Positions 33,361 through 35,852 of a stretch of DNA of 35,852 bases are shown here, piece by piece. The DNA lies in NCBI GenBank assembly GCA_903918195.1, contig CAIXDS010000297.1, positions 1-35,852 on the forward strand, given 5' to 3'. Within the stretch, counting starts at the first letter, position 1. Each line of letters opens with the position of its first letter. The notes under the pieces are model-generated. The model did no database searches and was not told where the DNA came from. It worked only from the letters and a program-made list of their open reading frames with translations. A program made the translations under genes and the position numbers. Source of the DNA: an uncultured Acetobacteraceae bacterium. Lineage in GTDB: Bacteria; Pseudomonadota; Alphaproteobacteria; Acetobacterales; Acetobacteraceae.

Positions 33361-33840
33361 TTGTGTGAGCCGACAATTCTTGCAAATAGGAGCCAGCGCA
33401 TCACCAGGTCCGGCAAGACTGGCGTGCGACCGGCACCGCGATCAATTTGGCAAAATCGACCTGGCAGCGCATTTCAGGTCGCGGCTGTGGCCCTGTCGAT
33501 TCTTGCCAACCCCTTGACAGCGCAGGCTCAGAGCACCCGGTTGCCGCCGGTGATCGAATCGCTGACGGCGCCGTTTTCGGATGGCGAGCTGGCCGGCATC
33601 GGCTGCCTAGCGGGAACCGTGGTGGCGAGTGGTGCGGTGATCGCCCTGGGCGGGGGACCGGGAGCCATGGCGGCGGCATTGCAGGGGCCGATCCCGCCGG
33701 TACGCGTGCTGGAAGGCGGGGCGGCGCTGGCCTTTCTCGTCTCCAGCGCCTGTTATGTCGGGCAGGCGCTGGCGCCGGTTGCGATGCTTGGCTGGACATC
33801 GGTGACGGAGATGCTGACCGCGCCAGCGGCCGGGCGCTGA
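33361..33840 (+). CDS. small exported membrane protein, unknown
   Basis: I do not recognise a family. The frame encodes up to 159 residues. After a polar lead comes a signal-like stretch (AVALSILANPLTAQAQ), then two hydrophobic segments rich in Gly and Ala (LAGIGCLAGTVVASGAVIAL and ALAFLVSSACYVGQALAPV), each with a cysteine. The start is unclear: there is no in-frame ATG, and TTG 33361 or GTG 33424 could serve. A promoter-like sequence lies just upstream. Confidence 0.6.
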   Translation: MCEPTILANRSQRITRSGKTGVRPAPRSIWQNRPGSAFQVAAVALSILANPLTAQAQSTRLPPVIESLTAPFSDGELAGIGCLAGTVVASGAVIALGGGPGAMAAALQGPIPPVRVLEGGAALAFLVSSACYVGQALAPVAMLGWTSVTEMLTAPAAGR

Positions 33841-33930
33841 AGTCGGAGGTATCCTGGGCCTCGTCGAGCCAGCCCGGGAGCGCCGCCCATCTATTGACCC
33901 CACTGCAATCCGACCGTGCCGCTCGCCGGG

Positions 33931-34365
33931 TCAGGGACCGCGGGGAGCGCCACCCATCATCCGGCTCATCATCGACGAGCCGCCCTCGCCGCGGCCACCT
34001 TCCCGACCGCCGCGCCGGCCTTCGCCGCGCTCACCGGCATTGCCGCCCGAGCGGGACCCTGGTTCGGCCAGGACCAAACCGCGCTGGGCAGCCCGTTGCC
34101 CCAACTCGGCGCGCTTCTGCCCCCAAAGCTGCTGCCGCTGTTCCGGCGTTGCCTGTTGCATCTGGCTGCGGAAGCTTGCGCGCTCCTCCGGGGTCATCAA
34201 TTCTCGCCCGGTGACCGCGCGTTGACCGCTATCCGCCGCAGCCTCCTGGCCGCTCGTTCCAGTCGGGGCAACCGCTGCCTGCTGCGCCAGGGCCGGTCCC
34301 GCAAGGGACACGGTCAAGGACAGGGCCAGAGCCGCAACCGCGGCGGAATTATGAAGTCGCTTCAT
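33931..34365 (-). CDS. periplasmic LMTPEER protein, Spy/CpxP-like
   Basis: The 144-residue product has a signal peptide (LHNSAAVAALALSLTVSLAG then PALAQ) and a helical, charged middle: RELMTPEERASFRSQMQQAT, PEQRQQLWGQKRAELGQ and RAAQRGL. The tail is Gly/Arg-rich and ends in a Met-rich piece (SSMMSRMMGG), which may bind metal. Such LTxxQ-like proteins act as periplasmic chaperones in envelope stress. GGAGGATAC precedes the ATG at 34365; the alternative at 34377 would put that site inside the gene. It resembles the protein at 25903. Confidence 0.8.
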   Translation of the reverse strand: MKRLHNSAAVAALALSLTVSLAGPALAQQAAVAPTGTSGQEAAADSGQRAVTGRELMTPEERASFRSQMQQATPEQRQQLWGQKRAELGQRAAQRGLVLAEPGSRSGGNAGERGEGRRGGREGGRGEGGSSMMSRMMGGAPRGP

Positions 34366-34769
34366 TGTATCCTCCATGTCGTCATTTCACCGAAAGTCGC
34401 CGCTCGCTGATGGTTCCGGCTGTACGGCGTTTGCTCAGGATTCCCAGCCGTACTCTGGACTCTCGAGCACGGCTGGTTGGTCGGGAGGATTCCCGGTGTC
34501 CTCCTGAACATGTCGCCGAGATCGTTGGCGCGCTGGATCACGCGGGTGCGATGATGGCTGGTCTGCGGTAGGTGATGCCGCTGACGGTACGGAACCGCAG
34601 TCTGGCGACGGCGACTGTCATGTTCGGTTGAGCTTCCGTTCGCACATTGCGATATAGCGCGATATATCCAGCCTCCGTGTATCAGGCTGGCCGCCTTGGT
34701 GCAAACGGGGCGTCAGGTGCCGCCGCCATGATCGGCCTGTTACGTTGACCAACGTGCCAGATAGATTCC
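34366..34769. other. intergenic region with a third GATATA pair
   Basis: No gene is supported. At 34651-34668 GATATAGC and GATATATC lie 10 bases apart (one helical turn), unlike the 17-base pairs at 19003 and 21261. The site faces the LMTPEER gene on one side and the ArsR-type gene on the other. A 6-bp hairpin (GGAGGA/TCCTCC) lies at 34484-34504. Confidence 0.45.
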
Positions 34770-34808
34770 TTGCGTGAGATTTCTTTTTGACTATAATGTA
34801 AAATACAT
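34770..34808 (+). promoter_or_regulatory. candidate promoter and operator of the ArsR gene
   Basis: TTGCGT (34770-34775) and TATAAT (34792-34797) are 16 bases apart. Directly at the -10 box lies a 13-base inverted repeat, ATGTA-AAA-TACAT (34796-34808), a good place for a repressor to block transcription. Autoregulation by the downstream ArsR protein is inferred. Confidence 0.5.
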
Positions 34809-34866
34809 ATCAGCTGAACTTTATGCCCGCCACTCCAAGGTGGGACCCGCCGGGGAGCGGAGTTCG

Positions 34867-35202
34867 ATGGCGCAGCAGGACGTAATCGAGTTGCCCCCCA
34901 CCGCCGAGTTGGAGGCACATGCCGCGGCGGCCGAGTCGTTCCTGCGCTCGATCGCCAACCGGCACCGGCTGATGGTGCTTTGCTCGCTGATCGAAGGCGA
35001 GATATCCGCCGGTGAACTCAGCCGCCGCCTGGGCCTGACTCAGTCCAACCTGTCGCGCCACCTTGGCACGCTGCGCGAGGAGGGGCTGGTGGCGACCCGG
35101 CGGGAGGCGACGACGATCTACTACCGCATCGCCTCCGACCGGGTGCGCACCATCCTGCAGACGCTGCACGGCATGTTCTGCGCCGGCCCCGGCATCTGCT
35201 GA
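34867..35202 (+). CDS. SqrR/BigR-type ArsR regulator, likely persulfide sensor
   Basis: SqrR and BigR are ArsR-family repressors that sense persulfides through two cysteines, which then form a tetrasulfide or disulfide. This 111-residue protein has Cys39 (RLMVLCSLIEGE) and Cys105 (HGMFCAG), matching the two sensing cysteines, plus an extra Cys111 as its last residue. The winged helix is SAGELSRRLGLTQSNLSRHL, followed by GLVATRREATTIYYRI. GGAG precedes the ATG at 34867. A rhodanese, a common target of such regulators, is next on the opposite strand. Confidence 0.9.
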   Translation: MAQQDVIELPPTAELEAHAAAAESFLRSIANRHRLMVLCSLIEGEISAGELSRRLGLTQSNLSRHLGTLREEGLVATRREATTIYYRIASDRVRTILQTLHGMFCAGPGIC

Positions 35203-35257
35203 ACGAACACCTGCCGGCGCGTCATCGCGCTCCGCGGTGATCAGCAATCAGCACCGG

Positions 35258-35641
35258 TCACGATCCGGCGGCGACCGGGTAACCCTCCCGCACCCAGGCG
35301 GCCGTCCCGCCATGCAGGATGGCCAGGTCAGGCAGACCGGCCTGCAGCAACTGCGCCGCCGCGCGCCGGGACCGCATGTCGGACAGGCAGACCAGCACGA
35401 CCGGCCGGTTGTGCGCGGCAAGCTCCGCCGCGCGCGCGGCCACCTGGCCAAGCGGGATGTTCATCGCGCCGGGGATGTGGCCGCCGCCGAACTCGGACCG
35501 CTCGCGCACATCGACGACGAGCGGCGGCCCGTCGGCCGCGAGCAGGGCGCGCAGACCGGCCGGCCGATGTGTCGCGGCGATTTTGTGCGTCGCGGCGGTC
35601 GTGCACGAGCCGCCAAACAGGGCGCGAAGACGTGAAAACAT
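35258..35641 (-). CDS. single-domain rhodanese
   Basis: Rhodaneses move sulfane sulfur between thiols, thiosulfate or sulfite and a protein cysteine. The 127-residue protein has VVDVRERSEFGGGHIPGAMN and the active loop CLSDMRS, with catalytic Cys85 and Arg90. An extra Cys13 lies in the N-terminal extension. AGGAGA is 14 bases before the ATG. It converges with the SqrR-like gene; its place there suggests a role in persulfide handling and sulfur delivery, for instance toward DsrEFH. Confidence 0.93.
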   Translation of the reverse strand: MFSRLRALFGGSCTTAATHKIAATHRPAGLRALLAADGPPLVVDVRERSEFGGGHIPGAMNIPLGQVAARAAELAAHNRPVVLVCLSDMRSRRAAAQLLQAGLPDLAILHGGTAAWVREGYPVAAGS

Positions 35642-35668
35642 GTAACTGCCCAGGTTCTCCTGTTGGGC

Positions 35669-35852
35669 TCAAGCGGCGCGGATGCTGGCGAGGAGAGCGG
35701 TCGGGCTTGCTATGATGGTCTCGAGGAGGTTCCAGCCCTGTTTCTGCGCGGTTGCGAGCAGGGTGCGGATGATGGCGAAGTCGGTGGCGCCGGCGAGGCA
35801 GCGGAAGCTGCCGGAGATTTTTTGCTGCAGCTTCATCATGCGTCCGTCGCGC
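35669..35852 (-). pseudogene. C-terminus of an IS66-family transposase (cut by window edge)
   Basis: The minus strand reads in an open frame for 60 codons, RDGRMMKLQQKISGSFRCLA, then GATDFAIIRTLLATAQKQGW, ending before TGA at 35669. This is the usual end of IS66-type transposases. Whether the rest is intact cannot be told. It lies 28 bases from the rhodanese gene, upstream of it on the same strand. Confidence 0.75.

Noticed and set aside
1-35852. CRISPR arrays, tRNA or rRNA genes
   Set aside because: No regularly spaced repeats and no cloverleaf or rRNA signatures were seen on reading both strands.

Overview
The window is GC-rich proteobacterial chromosome. A complete oxidative (reverse) dsr operon, a Tat-exported HiPIP, two MlaA proteins and an alphaproteobacterial style of short overlapping genes suggest an alphaproteobacterial sulfur oxidiser, perhaps an acetobacterial purple or acidophilic bacterium of the Rhodopila type. 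The taxon is inference; there is no rRNA gene in the window.

Region 1 (1-10029, minus strand) is the canonical run dsrA-B-E-F-H-C-M-K-L-J-O-P, with dsrP cut by the left edge. It encodes siroheme sulfite reductase DsrAB, the sulfur-relay proteins DsrEFH and DsrC, the NAD(P)H-linked iron-sulfur flavoprotein DsrL and the membrane complex DsrMKJOP. DsrEFH and DsrL mark the sulfur-oxidising version. Region 2 (10030-14354) holds the dsr upstream region, a small unrecognised gene, cobA (precorrin-2 for siroheme), an mlaA, a modD-like phosphoribosyltransferase and a divergent DUF364-type metal-binding protein preceded by a 23-codon ORF. A decayed copy of the modD start lies in front of cobA.

Region 3 (14621-16313) is an IS1182-family element with 15-bp terminal repeats and a 4-bp target duplication. 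Region 4 (16396-18432) has the HiPIP, a frameshifted relic beside a long inverted repeat, an SDR oxidoreductase and a DUF6125-like protein. Region 5 (18529-25023) is the most interesting part: a NifX-like protein with a Cys/His tail, a cation diffusion facilitator, a metallo-beta-lactamase-fold protein, two PadR-type regulators with Gly/Arg-rich N-termini, a lone Rieske protein, an SQR-like flavoprotein and a second MlaA. Two promoters in it carry paired GATATATC palindromes 17 bp apart, which suggests a local regulon.

Region 6 (25221-27860) is a small redox set: a cytochrome c-prime-like protein, a short secreted protein, a ferric-reductase-like membrane flavoprotein and a translationally coupled b5-like heme protein, with an FNR-like site in front of the last three. 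Region 7 (28359-33840) has a plasma-membrane type H+-ATPase, a decayed Rieske copy, a YeiH-family transporter with its LysR neighbour, and a small membrane protein. Region 8 (33931-35852) has a periplasmic LMTPEER protein, a SqrR/BigR-type ArsR regulator with the dithiol cysteine pair, a rhodanese and the end of an IS66-type transposase.

The working picture is sulfur and persulfide oxidation with its cofactor supply, redox carriers and a persulfide sensor. Three truncated paralogue relics and two IS elements show repeated duplication and decay around it.
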